A DNA stretch of 64,000 bases, from the NCBI GenBank assembly GCA_030147525.1, contig JASBVF010000005.1, forward strand, positions 81,101-145,100, read 5' to 3'. Shown here in pieces: positions 1-8,200 of this stretch. The DNA comes from Bacteroidota bacterium (lineage in GTDB: Bacteria; Bacteroidota; Bacteroidia; Chitinophagales; Saprospiraceae). The notes under the pieces were generated by a model. The model ran no database searches and was not told the DNA's origin. It saw only the letters and a program-made list of their open reading frames with translations. Position numbers and translations under genes: made by a program. Each line of letters starts with the position of its first letter. Positions within the stretch are counted from its first letter, which is position 1.

Positions 1-1
1 A

Positions 2-1087
2 ACTCACCGGGCAGGCCATGTTCAGGAAGATAAGATCAGATTTAAAAATGCGCTCGCCGATGTCAAACGCAATCTGCAAAACGACGAGCTCTTCGTCAAC
101 GGCGGTATGTCTGAACGCAAAGCGGAGGGTTTCCTCACCCCGGCTTACGACCTGCTGGACAACCATGATTTCTGGCTCCACCTTTCGGACGGGCTCGCCG
201 TTTTCATCGGAGACGGACGGTTCGAACATTTTAGAGTTCCTATCGACCTGAATCCGCTGACGTATGTCAAACATCATTTTTACCTGCGCCCGCTAATGCC
301 CCTGCTAAACGGTGAAGACCGCTTCTTCCTGCTGGCACTGAGCCAGGGCGAAGTCCGTTTTTTCGAAGGGCATAAACATCACATCACGCCCGTTAAAATC
401 AGCGACCTGGTGCCTTCCGATATGGATGAAGCATTGGCCTTCGAAGATCCCGAAAAGAGTCTGCAAATGCGCAACACCGGCCGGGAAGGCTCCTCCGTAT
501 TCCACGGCCACGGCATCCATAAAGACCAGCAGGACTGGCAACTGGAGCAATACTGCCGCATGGTGGACGATGGCCTGATGAAGATGCTGCACGACGAAAA
601 CGCACCCATGATCATTGCTGCCGTAGATGAGCTGGTGAGTACCTACCGCAAGGTTTCAGACTATTCCAATATCGTCGATTTCCACGTAAGCGGGAACCCT
701 GAAAACGACGACCCTACCCTGCTGCACGAAAAAGCATGGGGTAAAATGAAAAACTATTTCCGCCGTGAAATGGAAGCCCAAAAAGAGCAGTTCTCTCAGG
801 CGCTGGCCAAAGATCAGGCGTCGTTCTCTCTGCTCGATATCGTGCCTGCCGCCATCAACGGCAAGGTGGAGACGCTGTTTCTGGCTAAAGACGCACCCGT
901 TCTCTGGGGTTTCTACAACGAAGCTGACAACTCCGTCAGCATTCACGAAGACCAGAAGCCTTTCTCCGTCTGCCTGCACAACCTCGCTGCCATGAAAACT
1001 TTTGAGCAAAGCGGCACCGTTTATCACCGGGACCGCATGGACTTCCCGCAGGTGACGGCACAGGTTAATGCGATTTACAGGTATTAA
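2..1087 (+). CDS. Release-factor-like protein (baeRF type), 5' partial
   Basis: The reading frame is open from the first complete codon of the window, so the gene begins upstream; 361 residues are visible. An in-frame ATG at 107 exists, but coding sequence continues before it without a stop, so it is probably internal. The layout fits the bacterial archaeo-eukaryotic release factor (baeRF) families: a long N-terminal part without transmembrane segments, a short Gly/His-rich loop near visible residues 160-170, and a C-terminal eRF1-domain-3-like part. These proteins resemble the eRF1 core and are thought to act on ribosomes, but their role is not settled. A strong terminator follows 55 bp downstream. 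The family assignment rests on overall pattern only; that it is a soluble cytoplasmic protein is more certain. Confidence 0.6.
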   Translation, partial: THRAGHVQEDKIRFKNALADVKRNLQNDELFVNGGMSERKAEGFLTPAYDLLDNHDFWLHLSDGLAVFIGDGRFEHFRVPIDLNPLTYVKHHFYLRPLMPLLNGEDRFFLLALSQGEVRFFEGHKHHITPVKISDLVPSDMDEALAFEDPEKSLQMRNTGREGSSVFHGHGIHKDQQDWQLEQYCRMVDDGLMKMLHDENAPMIIAAVDELVSTYRKVSDYSNIVDFHVSGNPENDDPTLLHEKAWGKMKNYFRREMEAQKEQFSQALAKDQASFSLLDIVPAAINGKVETLFLAKDAPVLWGFYNEADNSVSIHEDQKPFSVCLHNLAAMKTFEQSGTVYHRDRMDFPQVTAQVNAIYRY

Positions 1088-1139
1088 ATAGTTTTATAAA
1101 ACTGCTGTCCATCAGCGTTTTATGAAAATAAATAATAAA

Positions 1140-1182
1140 AAAAGCCGCCGGCAATTCATTTTGCCGGCGGCTTTGTTTTTTC
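1140..1182. terminator. Bidirectional intrinsic terminator
   Basis: An 11-bp perfect GC-rich stem (arms 1144-1154 and 1161-1171, 6-base loop) is flanked by A-rich sequence on the left and a T-run on the right. It sits between two convergent genes and can end transcription from both sides. Confidence 0.9.
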
Positions 1183-1193
1183 TAAAGTTCGCA

Positions 1194-1658
1194 TCAGCTT
1201 TCAGCTGGCACGTACATTTTCATCATGGTTTTGATTTCACGCAAAGCATTGATAATCTTTGATTTGTGCCGGTTGAGCATATCTCTGGTTTCCATCGGCA
1301 TATCATGATGATCCTTCAGCACGCTGTCGTAGTCTTCGATGGCTTTTTCTTCGCCGCGGGTGCATTCTTCCAGCATGGCGTAGGGGTCATTTTCAGTCAA
1401 TTGTCCTTTCAGATCGATCCAGATGCGATGCGCTTCTCCTGCGATGGTGGTGCCGTCGTCCGGCTTGCCACCAAGGCGGCGGACTTCAAGGTCCAACTCA
1501 GCAGCAAACAACTGGCGCTGGTGGGAATAATCGACCATCCATTTACTTAACTCTTTGAGGTTGACGTGGTTAGAGGCTTCAACGTAGCCTTTCTGCGCAT
1601 CCCGGTTGCGGGAAAGCAGGTCGTTTAGGCTTTGCAGCAATTCTTTTGAAACTTTCAT
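1194..1658 (-). CDS. PA2169-family four-helix-bundle protein (DUF2383)
   Basis: A 154-residue, highly helical, charged protein without a signal peptide. It matches the DUF2383/PA2169 pattern: a ferritin-like four-helix bundle with Glu and His residues distributed along helices (for example the segment around residues 100-120 with ECTRGEEKAIEDY). The family is commonly found with stress and envelope genes and its biochemical role is unknown. It starts at ATG 1658 and ends against a shared terminator. It is a single-gene unit; the upstream spacer 1659-1826 carries an inverted repeat made of short words. I see no copy of the GAAC/CGTT stress promoter in front of it. Confidence 0.8.
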   Translation of the reverse strand: MKVSKELLQSLNDLLSRNRDAQKGYVEASNHVNLKELSKWMVDYSHQRQLFAAELDLEVRRLGGKPDDGTTIAGEAHRIWIDLKGQLTENDPYAMLEECTRGEEKAIEDYDSVLKDHHDMPMETRDMLNRHKSKIINALREIKTMMKMYVPAES

Positions 1659-1742
1659 GTTGTTGAATTTTTTGGTTAAAAAATAAGGGACGTCCGGCGC
1701 ATGCCAGACGCCCCGGGTTTAAAGGATTATAAATTGTTTTTT

Positions 1743-1815
1743 ATGGTTTGATTGCTTGATGGTTTTGGGGCGTGAACACTCTAAAACCATCAAGCAATCA
1801 AGCAATCAAACCATC
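1743..1815. repeat. Hairpin built from 8-bp words
   Basis: A 24-base left arm (from 1743) is complementary to the right arm ending at 1815, except that the right arm carries one extra copy of the 8-base word CAAGCAAT. It lies between the DUF2383 gene and the aldehyde dehydrogenase 3' end, and may act as a terminator or 3'-end stabiliser. Confidence 0.75.
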
Positions 1816-1826
1816 ACCCCCCTGCT

Positions 1827-3212
1827 TCATTTCACCCAAACCGTTTTAATATTCACAAACTCCCGGATGCCCAGGTAGGAAAGCTCTCGCCCGTAGCCGC
1901 TTTCGTTGATGCCGCCGAAGGGAAGGCGTGGGTCAGATTTCACCAAACCGTTGACGAAGCAACTGCCGGCGTTGAGTTTTTCGGCGGCGATGTTTTCACC
2001 GCGGTTCAGATCCTGGGTGAAAACGGCGGCGCCAAGGCCAAAAACGGAATCATTGGCGATGCGGATCGCATCTTCTTCGTCCTTTGCACGGATGACGGCA
2101 GCCACCGGGCCGAACAATTCCTCTTCGTAGGCAGGCATGCCGGGGGCCACTTCGGTTAAAATAGTCGGCGGATAGTAAGCCCCCTCCCCTTCCGGTATTT
2201 TACCGCCGAGGATGCAGTCGGCGCCTTTTTCGACGCTTTCGCTGACCTGTTTTTGCAGGTCATCCCGAAGATCGGGGCGGGCCATGGGGCCCATGTCGTT
2301 GGTATCGTCGGTGGGGTCGCCGAATTTGACGGCGGCCATTTTTTCTTTAAATATTTTCAAAAACGCATCGTACACCTCGCTCACCACGATGATGCGCTTG
2401 GCGCTGATGCAGCTTTGTCCGCCATTGATGAGGCGGCTGTTTTTACAGACTTCGGCGGCGTGTTCGAGGTCGGCGTCGTGCAGCACGAGGTAGGGGTCGC
2501 TGCCGCCGAGTTCAAGCACGGTTTTTTTGAGGGCATCGCCGGCAATGCGGGCCACGCTGCGGCCTGCCTTGTCGCTGCCGGTGAGCGTGACGGCTTTTAC
2601 CAGTGGGTGCCGGATGACCGTTTCGACCATGCCTGAAGGGATGTGCAGGTTGCTGAAAAGCCCTTGCGGGAAGCCGCTTTCACGAAATATTTCCTCGATG
2701 GCGGCTGCGCAACCGGGCACATTCGAGGCGTGTTTGAGCAAACCGGCATTGCCGGCCATGAGCGCAGGCGCTGCGAAGCGAAATACCTGCCAGAACGGAA
2801 AATTCCAGGGCATGACGGCCAGCACGACGCCCAGCGGCTGGTAGTTGATGAAACTTTTCGACGCATCCGTCCGCACCATTTCATTGGATAAAAAATTGGC
2901 GGCATGGTCGGCGTAGTATTCGCAGACCCAGGCGCATTTTTCTACCTCGGAGCGGGCATCTTTCAGCGTTTTTCCCATTTCATCCGTCATCAGACGGGCG
3001 TAACGGTCCTGGTTTTGACGAAGATAAGCGGCTGCCCGGAGCATGAGCTGGGAGCGGTAGCCGATGTGGGTCGTCCGCCAGTGCTGAAATGCCTGGTGGG
3101 CATTTTCAATGTTGGATATGACTTCTTCCGAACCGAGGGTCCGGTAGGTTTTGATGGCTTCACCCGTTGCGGGGTTGACGGCTTCGATTGATGGTGTTTC
3201 TGTGACTTTCAT
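1827..3212 (-). CDS. NAD(P)-dependent aldehyde dehydrogenase (succinate-semialdehyde type)
   Basis: A 461-residue member of the aldehyde dehydrogenase superfamily, the usual length for the Sad/YneI-like succinate-semialdehyde dehydrogenases. It oxidises an aldehyde to the acid in the cytoplasm. Visible hallmarks are PWNFP with Asn137, the cofactor-contacting Lys160, the ELGG motif with the general base Glu234, the catalytic Cys268 in GGQSCISAKR, and EELFGPV near residue 370. It lies 20 bp downstream of the MscS gene on the same strand, so the two are probably co-transcribed. Substrate choice cannot be read from the sequence; succinate semialdehyde is the best guess from overall resemblance. 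Confidence 0.9.
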   Translation of the reverse strand: MKVTETPSIEAVNPATGEAIKTYRTLGSEEVISNIENAHQAFQHWRTTHIGYRSQLMLRAAAYLRQNQDRYARLMTDEMGKTLKDARSEVEKCAWVCEYYADHAANFLSNEMVRTDASKSFINYQPLGVVLAVMPWNFPFWQVFRFAAPALMAGNAGLLKHASNVPGCAAAIEEIFRESGFPQGLFSNLHIPSGMVETVIRHPLVKAVTLTGSDKAGRSVARIAGDALKKTVLELGGSDPYLVLHDADLEHAAEVCKNSRLINGGQSCISAKRIIVVSEVYDAFLKIFKEKMAAVKFGDPTDDTNDMGPMARPDLRDDLQKQVSESVEKGADCILGGKIPEGEGAYYPPTILTEVAPGMPAYEEELFGPVAAVIRAKDEEDAIRIANDSVFGLGAAVFTQDLNRGENIAAEKLNAGSCFVNGLVKSDPRLPFGGINESGYGRELSYLGIREFVNIKTVWVK

Positions 3213-3232
3213 GGAGGTTGTTTTTGATGGTT

Positions 3233-4117
3233 TCAGGGTTTTGGGGTTTCGGTTTTCACGGGCAGATCCTGATCCTTGTAGGATTTGACCTCCAGGATGT
3301 CGCCGGGCAGGTAGAATCCTTCTTCGTCAAGTGCTTGCAGTACTTTTTCGATGGCTACGTTTTTCAGCCTGATGCCCGATATTTTAGGATCAAAAGTGTC
3401 GATCCAGAAATAAACGGTCAGGTTGAGCGTGCTGGGCGCCAGTTGGCTGACGGCAATCGAGGGCGCTTTTTCCTCTTTCAGGATGCCGGGTATTTTTTTT
3501 ACCGTGTCGATAATAATCTTCATGGCCTGGCTGACATTAGACCCGTAGTCGAGGCCGACGGTAAAATCCAGCCGCAAAAACCCGTCGATGGTGTAATTGA
3601 CCACGGGGTTTTTTACCACCATGGCGTTGGGGATGTAGATGTCTTTTCCGTCAAAGGTTTTGATTTGGGTATCCCGGAGGTTCAGTGTTATCACTTTGCC
3701 CTGGATGTTGTTCAGTTCCACGGTATCGCCGACCCGGAAGGGCCGGTTGAAAGCGAGCACCACGCCTGCCAGAAAGTTTTCACCAATATCTTTAAAGGCA
3801 AAACCGATGATGAACGCACCGACGCCCGCCGTGCTGAGCAGGCCGACTGCCATGCTCCCAAGCCCTACGATTTGCAGGAAAATCATGAGTGCCAGCAGGA
3901 TGATGGCGGTGCCGATCAAACGGGCGATGAACTTCGCCAGCAGGGGGTCGTCCATCCGGCGGGTGAGCCGCCGCTGGGCTAAACTCCGGGCTGATTTTGC
4001 AACGAGCAGCAAGACGAGGAAAATGACGAGCGCAAGCCCGATTTTGGGTAGCGCCGCCACGAAATTGTCGTAATAATTCAGGATGTTTTGCCAGAGGTCG
4101 TTGAGTAGTTGATTCAT
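3233..4117 (-). CDS. Small-conductance mechanosensitive channel (MscS family)
   Basis: A 294-residue MscS-type channel that releases solutes on hypo-osmotic shock. It has three predicted membrane segments (about residues 22-42, 63-86 and 90-112). The last is the pore helix, rich in Gly and Ala (LLSTAGVGAFIIGFAFKDIG), and leads into the beta domain with FNRPFRVGDTVE and then the cytoplasmic alpha/beta domain. It is probably the first gene of a two-gene unit with the aldehyde dehydrogenase. A second MscS homologue lies at 35624. No signal peptide beyond the first membrane helix. The gene is complete and starts at ATG 4117. Confidence 0.93.
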   Translation of the reverse strand: MNQLLNDLWQNILNYYDNFVAALPKIGLALVIFLVLLLVAKSARSLAQRRLTRRMDDPLLAKFIARLIGTAIILLALMIFLQIVGLGSMAVGLLSTAGVGAFIIGFAFKDIGENFLAGVVLAFNRPFRVGDTVELNNIQGKVITLNLRDTQIKTFDGKDIYIPNAMVVKNPVVNYTIDGFLRLDFTVGLDYGSNVSQAMKIIIDTVKKIPGILKEEKAPSIAVSQLAPSTLNLTVYFWIDTFDPKISGIRLKNVAIEKVLQALDEEGFYLPGDILEVKSYKDQDLPVKTETPKP

Positions 4118-4204
4118 CTTTTTATTTAAAAATTAGCTGCTACAGTTTTACCCGAAGTAAAGTAGTTTGCGAAAATGGACGACTTTAAACAATTGAAAAT
4201 CAGT

Positions 4205-4250
4205 CTGTTTGCCTACTGGCCTACTTGCAAACCGGCCTACTTTAGGTATA
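4205..4250. repeat. Short CCTACT-word repeat
   Basis: Words of the form GCCTACTGG, GCCTACTTG and GGCCTACTT recur here. They match the 8-bp words of the large hairpin at 30493-30706, so this looks like a small or decayed member of the same repeat family, placed between the PAP2 gene and the MscS gene. Confidence 0.6.
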
Positions 4251-4289
4251 AGACGGGTGATGGCCCCGTATGTTCAAATCCGGCGTATT

Positions 4290-5024
4290 TCACGGCTGCA
4301 ATCGCTCGTGAATTTTGGGAATGAAAAACCCGATAGCCGCTCCGGTGACGTAACCGACGAGCACGTCGGTAGGGAAATGTTTGCCGCTGGTCATGCGCAG
4401 CAGCCCGGTGATGGCCGGGATGGTGGCTGCGGTGGTCCAGACGACGGGTTTCCACTTGCTGTCGGGGTGATAATCCGAATAAATCCGGGCGGAGAGGAAG
4501 CACATGGCCGCCGTTTGCGAAGCATGACCGGAGTAAAAAGACTCCCGTGCGTTGAGGCTCAATTTGTCTTCCAGCGTTGCTTCCGTGCCGTAAACAAAGG
4601 GCCGGGTGCGTCGCACGGTATTTTTCACCAGCATGGTCAGGCTGATGTTGAGCAGGGCCGTCTGGCTGTATAAAGTGGCGATGGTGAAAGCGTCCTTGCG
4701 CATGGATTTGTCAAACAGGGTGAGCGCCACGGGCAGCACCTGGGAGCCGTAGAGCAGCAGGTCGCTGCGTTTGCGGGATTTGACGGAGCGCTGCATGGTC
4801 ACCCAACGCTCGAAACTGCTGAGGTCGTCGCTGTTCAGTTCGCTGATTTGCTGGAGGGTGAGCGGTTCAGTTTTTTGCTTGAAATAATAAGCAGCGCCGG
4901 CAAGGCTCAGCCCGGCGCCGGTGATGCCGAGTTCCCGGCCGGTCTTCAACTGGTAGGGCGACTGTGCGAATGTTGCGAAGCAAAAAACAAGCGCCAGCCA
5001 ACAGGTCAGTATTGTTTTTTTCAT
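4290..5024 (-). CDS. PAP2-family phosphatase, secreted or membrane-bound
   Basis: A 244-residue type-2 phosphatidic acid phosphatase-like protein with an N-terminal signal peptide (residues 1-21). All three PAP2 signature motifs are present: KNTVRRTRP (134-142), YSGH (164-167) and R210-x5-H216-x3-D220. Such enzymes dephosphorylate lipid phosphates such as undecaprenyl pyrophosphate or phosphatidic acid on the outer face of the membrane. Hydrophobic stretches around residues 35-48, 95-105, 195-210 and 222-235 would place the active site at the membrane. It is transcribed alone; the next gene upstream is beyond a 550-bp repeat-containing spacer. Confidence 0.9.
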   Translation of the reverse strand: MKKTILTCWLALVFCFATFAQSPYQLKTGRELGITGAGLSLAGAAYYFKQKTEPLTLQQISELNSDDLSSFERWVTMQRSVKSRKRSDLLLYGSQVLPVALTLFDKSMRKDAFTIATLYSQTALLNISLTMLVKNTVRRTRPFVYGTEATLEDKLSLNARESFYSGHASQTAAMCFLSARIYSDYHPDSKWKPVVWTTAATIPAITGLLRMTSGKHFPTDVLVGYVTGAAIGFFIPKIHERLQP

Positions 5025-5079
5025 GAAAACAGGTTGGTTTGAGTGTTTTGATAAAGGAAGTTGGTAAAAATAGTGATCT

Positions 5080-5106
5080 GCGAAGATCTGTGGAATCTGC
5101 GGGAGA
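5080..5106. repeat. ATCTGCG word repeat
   Basis: Three degenerate copies of a word like ATCTGCG lie in a row in the spacer upstream of the PAP2 gene. The same word makes up the hairpins at 7006-7082 and 62637-62731. Confidence 0.5.
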
Positions 5107-5295
5107 GGAATTATTGATTTTCTAATTTTGGCGGTAAAAAATTCGGATATCTTAAGTCCCGTCCCCCATCAATCATCTTGTAACCACCGGCTTCAAGCGG
5201 GGGGCATAGGGCCTTCTTTTACTACATCTATCTTCTTTCAAAACATTAGCATCCAATTAATAAGCGGAAACCGCAAAAAAAAAACGCTTATCCCG

Positions 5296-5526
5296 CACCC
5301 CGCAACAGTCGCATTGCACCCCGCAACGATTATCGTGCACCCCGCAACAGCCGCATCGCACCCCGCAACGATTATCGTGCACCCCGCAACAGTCGCATCC
5401 AACCCCGCAACGATTATCGTGCACCCCGCAACAGTCGCATCCAACCCCGCAACGATTATCGTGCACCCCGCAACAGCCGCATCCAACCCCGCAACGATTA
5501 TCGTGAACCCGGTAAAGCTTATCGTG
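5296..5526. repeat. 21-bp tandem array A (11 units)
   Basis: Eleven units of exactly 21 bp, beginning at 5296, 5317, 5338 and so on to 5506. Two unit types alternate: one contains ACCCCGCAACGATTATCG, the other ACCCCGCAACAGTCGCAT or close variants, giving a 42-bp higher-order period. A degenerate unit is visible just before 5296 and the last unit is diverged. Because 21 is a multiple of three and the unit lacks stops, several frames stay open on both strands; I read this as non-coding. There are no unique spacers, so it is not CRISPR. It fills most of the spacer between two minus-strand genes. Related units occur at 16031-16106. Confidence 0.93.
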
Positions 5527-5580
5527 AAATTTTGAAAGAGGGCGACAGCCAATCTTCATTGCACAGCGTCAGAAAAACCC

Positions 5581-6981
5581 CTACGACGCCACTACCTCCG
5601 GCACCCAGGCTTTAAAATTGGCCAGCCATTTCTTGTACGCAGCCAGTCGTTCGGGATCATTGCGGTATTGTTCCTCGCAGGTCATCATGGCATGCAGCAG
5701 TTCCTGGCGGGATAGCTGACCTTCCCTGAACTGAGCGGCGCTGACATACAGCGGGATCGCCGGGAGGTAGCCGGCATTGGCCTGGTAGGACTTATCCCGC
5801 TCCAGCAACTGGTATTTCTGGGCAATTTTCAGCAACTTTTCGTGCTGCCCCTGATGCATAAGCGATTCGAGGTACACCGTGAAAAACAAATGCCAGCGGT
5901 ATTGTAAAACCTCTTTAGCGTAAGCCTTCAGGAAGGAATCTCCGTAGCCTTCGGCGTTCTTGTACAGGCCGTTTTTGTTGAGGGCTTCCATGTAAAACGC
6001 CACGTAACCGACCCGGCTGTGGAAATTCTTGGTCTTTTTGGCCTCTGCGGAGGCTTTTTTCATCAATTCGAGGGCCTCCTGGTTGCGGTTGAGGCGCATG
6101 AGCACGGCGCAGAGGTTGTTGACGTAAAACAGGTAGTCGTGCGTTTTGGACCGGATGGAAAGATACCCGAAATGCACAGCCCGGTCGTACTCCCGGAAGT
6201 TGGAGTGCAGCATCAGGCGGTTGTTGTAGTAGTTCAGCAGGTGGCGTTTGGAGTAGTAGCGACCCTTGGAAAACTCCCCGTCGAGGAAGTCGAACTTTTC
6301 CCGCAGCAAATCATACATGCGGTAATTGTGGCTGATGAAAACGAGCCGCACGAGGGCCAGGTAGCGGATGTGGCCTTCCAGATTTGGATGGTAAAACACC
6401 CTGGTGAGCCATTCTTCCCACTGCCTTGACTCTACGCCGTCGCCGGAGTATTGCCCGACGATGTCCAGCGTGGCATCGTGCAGCTTTTCGTGGACTTCCC
6501 TGGCCCGCAGGTAGTTCTGGCGGTGTGTTTTTAAAAAATCATCGGCCAGCCGGTGGTCGTTGTAACGCATCCGGATAAGCAGAAAGTGGCGGTAGTGCTC
6601 CACCACTTCGTAAAATTTACTGAAATAAAAGGTCGGATGCTCGTAGTTCCGGATGCTTTTCAGCAAATCCTTCTCCTCTTCCGCCCGGATGGAGTCAGTC
6701 ATGATCTTCTGCTCCATATCGAGCATCCTGTTGAACTGTTCGTCCACGTCGATCTCCCGCAGGCGGGCCTGTATCCAGTTCTGAAGATGGTTGTACTTGC
6801 GCTTGTCAATGGAAGTGTCGTACGGCGTAAACTGGCCGATGTGGTGGGCGTTGTAATCTACCAGTTGCAGGATTTTGAGGCGTTCTTCGTCTTTCAGCTG
6901 CTGCACGTGCAGGAGGTATTCCGTCTCGTGCGGCAGCAGCGAGTTGGCGAAGTCGGTAAATTTCTGCAACTGATTTCTCAT
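5581..6981 (-). CDS. Helical-repeat (TPR-like) protein of unknown function
   Basis: A 466-residue protein without signal peptide or membrane segments. It is almost entirely helical and rich in aromatic and charged residues, with weak TPR-like helix pairs from about residue 200 to 430 (for example the stretch with LNRNQEALELMKKASAEAKK near residue 310). I do not recognise a named family; large TPR-like cytoplasmic proteins of this kind are frequent in Bacteroidota. It stands alone, preceded by a long hairpin (7006-7082) and followed by the 21-bp array. A role as a protein-interaction scaffold is only an inference from the fold. Confidence 0.75.
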   Translation of the reverse strand: MRNQLQKFTDFANSLLPHETEYLLHVQQLKDEERLKILQLVDYNAHHIGQFTPYDTSIDKRKYNHLQNWIQARLREIDVDEQFNRMLDMEQKIMTDSIRAEEEKDLLKSIRNYEHPTFYFSKFYEVVEHYRHFLLIRMRYNDHRLADDFLKTHRQNYLRAREVHEKLHDATLDIVGQYSGDGVESRQWEEWLTRVFYHPNLEGHIRYLALVRLVFISHNYRMYDLLREKFDFLDGEFSKGRYYSKRHLLNYYNNRLMLHSNFREYDRAVHFGYLSIRSKTHDYLFYVNNLCAVLMRLNRNQEALELMKKASAEAKKTKNFHSRVGYVAFYMEALNKNGLYKNAEGYGDSFLKAYAKEVLQYRWHLFFTVYLESLMHQGQHEKLLKIAQKYQLLERDKSYQANAGYLPAIPLYVSAAQFREGQLSRQELLHAMMTCEEQYRNDPERLAAYKKWLANFKAWVPEVVAS

Positions 6982-7005
6982 GATAGAAGTTGATGGTGTT
7001 GTTTC

Positions 7006-7082
7006 CCGCAGATTTCGCAGATTTTCGCAGATTTTTCCTTAGGAAATTTGAGTGAAAAATCTGCGAAATCTGCGGGAAACCA
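7006..7082. repeat. Hairpin built from CGCAGATTT words
   Basis: The left arm has three tandem copies of a CGCAGATTT-like word and the right arm two complementary copies (AAATCTGCG) with matching CCCGCAGA / TCTGCGGG ends. It separates the TPR-like gene from the FabG-like gene. A sister element lies at 62637-62731. Confidence 0.8.
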
Positions 7083-7090
7083 AATCCTCC

Positions 7091-7834
7091 TCACATCACC
7101 AGCCCCCCATCCACGTTCAGCACCGTACCGGTGATGAAAGCCGCTTCGTCCGAAGCGAGGAACAGGTAAGCATTGGCGATCTCTTCCACCTCGCCCAGCC
7201 TGCCCAGCGGCGTTTTGGCCCGCAGGTCTGCGAGGATGTTTTCCGGCACGGTGCCGATCATTTCCGTATTGATAAAACCGGGCGCCACAGCGTTGACGGT
7301 GATGCCCTTGCGGCCCAGTTCACGTGCCCAGGTCTTCGTCATGCCGATCACACCGGCCTTGGTGGCGACGTAGTTTGTCTGTCCGAAGTTGCCGTTGTGC
7401 GCCACCACCGAAGCGGCGTTGAGAATGCGCCCCCAGCCCTGCGCTTCCATGTACGGGAAGACGGCTTTGGTGCAGTTGAACACCCCCGTCAGGTTCACAT
7501 CGATGACCTGCTGCCACTGCTGCGCCGACATCTTTTTCAGAGAGGCATCCCGAGTGATACCAGCGTTGTTGATCAGGATGTCGATGCTGCCGAGGTCGTT
7601 TTTCACCTGTTCTGCGGCTTCGGTTACGGCAGCCAGTTCGGTGGTGTTCACTTTGTAAAAGCGGAGGTTGCCGCCGTTGGCTTTCAGTGCGACGGTCAGC
7701 TCCTGGCCGGCGCTCTCGTCGATGTCCCAGATGGCGACGGAAGCGCCTTCTTCGATGAATTTTTTTGCCGTGGCCTTGCCGATGCCCCTGGCGCCGCCGG
7801 TGATGATGGCAGTTTTTCCGGTTAGTCTTTTCAT
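7091..7834 (-). CDS. fabG: SDR-family 3-oxoacyl-ACP (or acetoacetyl-CoA) reductase, FabG-like
   Basis: A 247-residue classical short-chain dehydrogenase/reductase with every expected motif: TGGARGIG (12-19, NADP(H) binding), NNAG (89-92), catalytic Ser142, Tyr155 and Lys159 (YVATK), and the PGFINT segment. It should reduce a 3-oxoacyl thioester in fatty acid synthesis or polyhydroxyalkanoate metabolism. The open frame extends further upstream to 7918, but the extra residues look non-coding and overlap a hairpin, so I use ATG 7834, which places the Rossmann strand right after the start. Several FabG paralogues usually occur per genome, so this one may serve another oxidoreductase role. Confidence 0.88.
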   Translation of the reverse strand: MKRLTGKTAIITGGARGIGKATAKKFIEEGASVAIWDIDESAGQELTVALKANGGNLRFYKVNTTELAAVTEAAEQVKNDLGSIDILINNAGITRDASLKKMSAQQWQQVIDVNLTGVFNCTKAVFPYMEAQGWGRILNAASVVAHNGNFGQTNYVATKAGVIGMTKTWARELGRKGITVNAVAPGFINTEMIGTVPENILADLRAKTPLGRLGEVEEIANAYLFLASDEAAFITGTVLNVDGGLVM

Positions 7835-7890
7835 GTTGAATTGATTTGTTTTTTTGTGTTGAAAAAGCGGTTGCTTTTTCACCCTCGTTC

Positions 7891-7973
7891 CTGCCCCTGA
7901 CCCCTGAAGGGGGACCATATCTGCACCTGTTTCGGAACTTCCCGAAGTGGTTCCCCTTTAGGGGTCAGGGGCA
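7891..7973. repeat. Long inverted repeat in the spacer before the hydrolase
   Basis: The arm around 7891-7914 (CTGCCCCTGACCCCTGAAG and following) is complementary to 7951-7973, with a smaller hairpin in the loop. It lies in a 366-bp spacer between two divergent genes (7835-8200). Apart from this and a possible TATTTTTG -7 box at 8174-8181, I see nothing else there. Confidence 0.75.
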
Positions 7974-8200
7974 GAAACGGGGGCGGTGAAATTAGGGTTT
8001 GGGCAAAATCCTGCGTTGCGAAAGCCATTTTTCATCACCTTGACCGGATTGATGGATTTTTGGGTGAAATATGCTAACGAATTGACGTTCAGTATTTTGA
8101 AAACACAAAGCCGGGGGTGGACTTTACTGCGGGAAATTAGGCTTTCTGTGGGAATGGCTGGGGAGTTAAGCGCTATTTTTGTGAAAAATTTCCGGTAAAC

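Noticed and set aside
5296..5526. CRISPR array
   Set aside because: Units are contiguous with no unique spacers and there are no cas genes.
5128..5559. Long open frames across array A on both strands, coding 7-residue repeats
   Set aside because: They exist only because a stop-free 21-bp unit keeps several frames open at once; there is no signal peptide, start context or homology, and the array is also found in pieces elsewhere.
7986..8198. 70-residue ORF before the hydrolase
   Set aside because: No family features, and it occupies the promoter region of the hydrolase gene.
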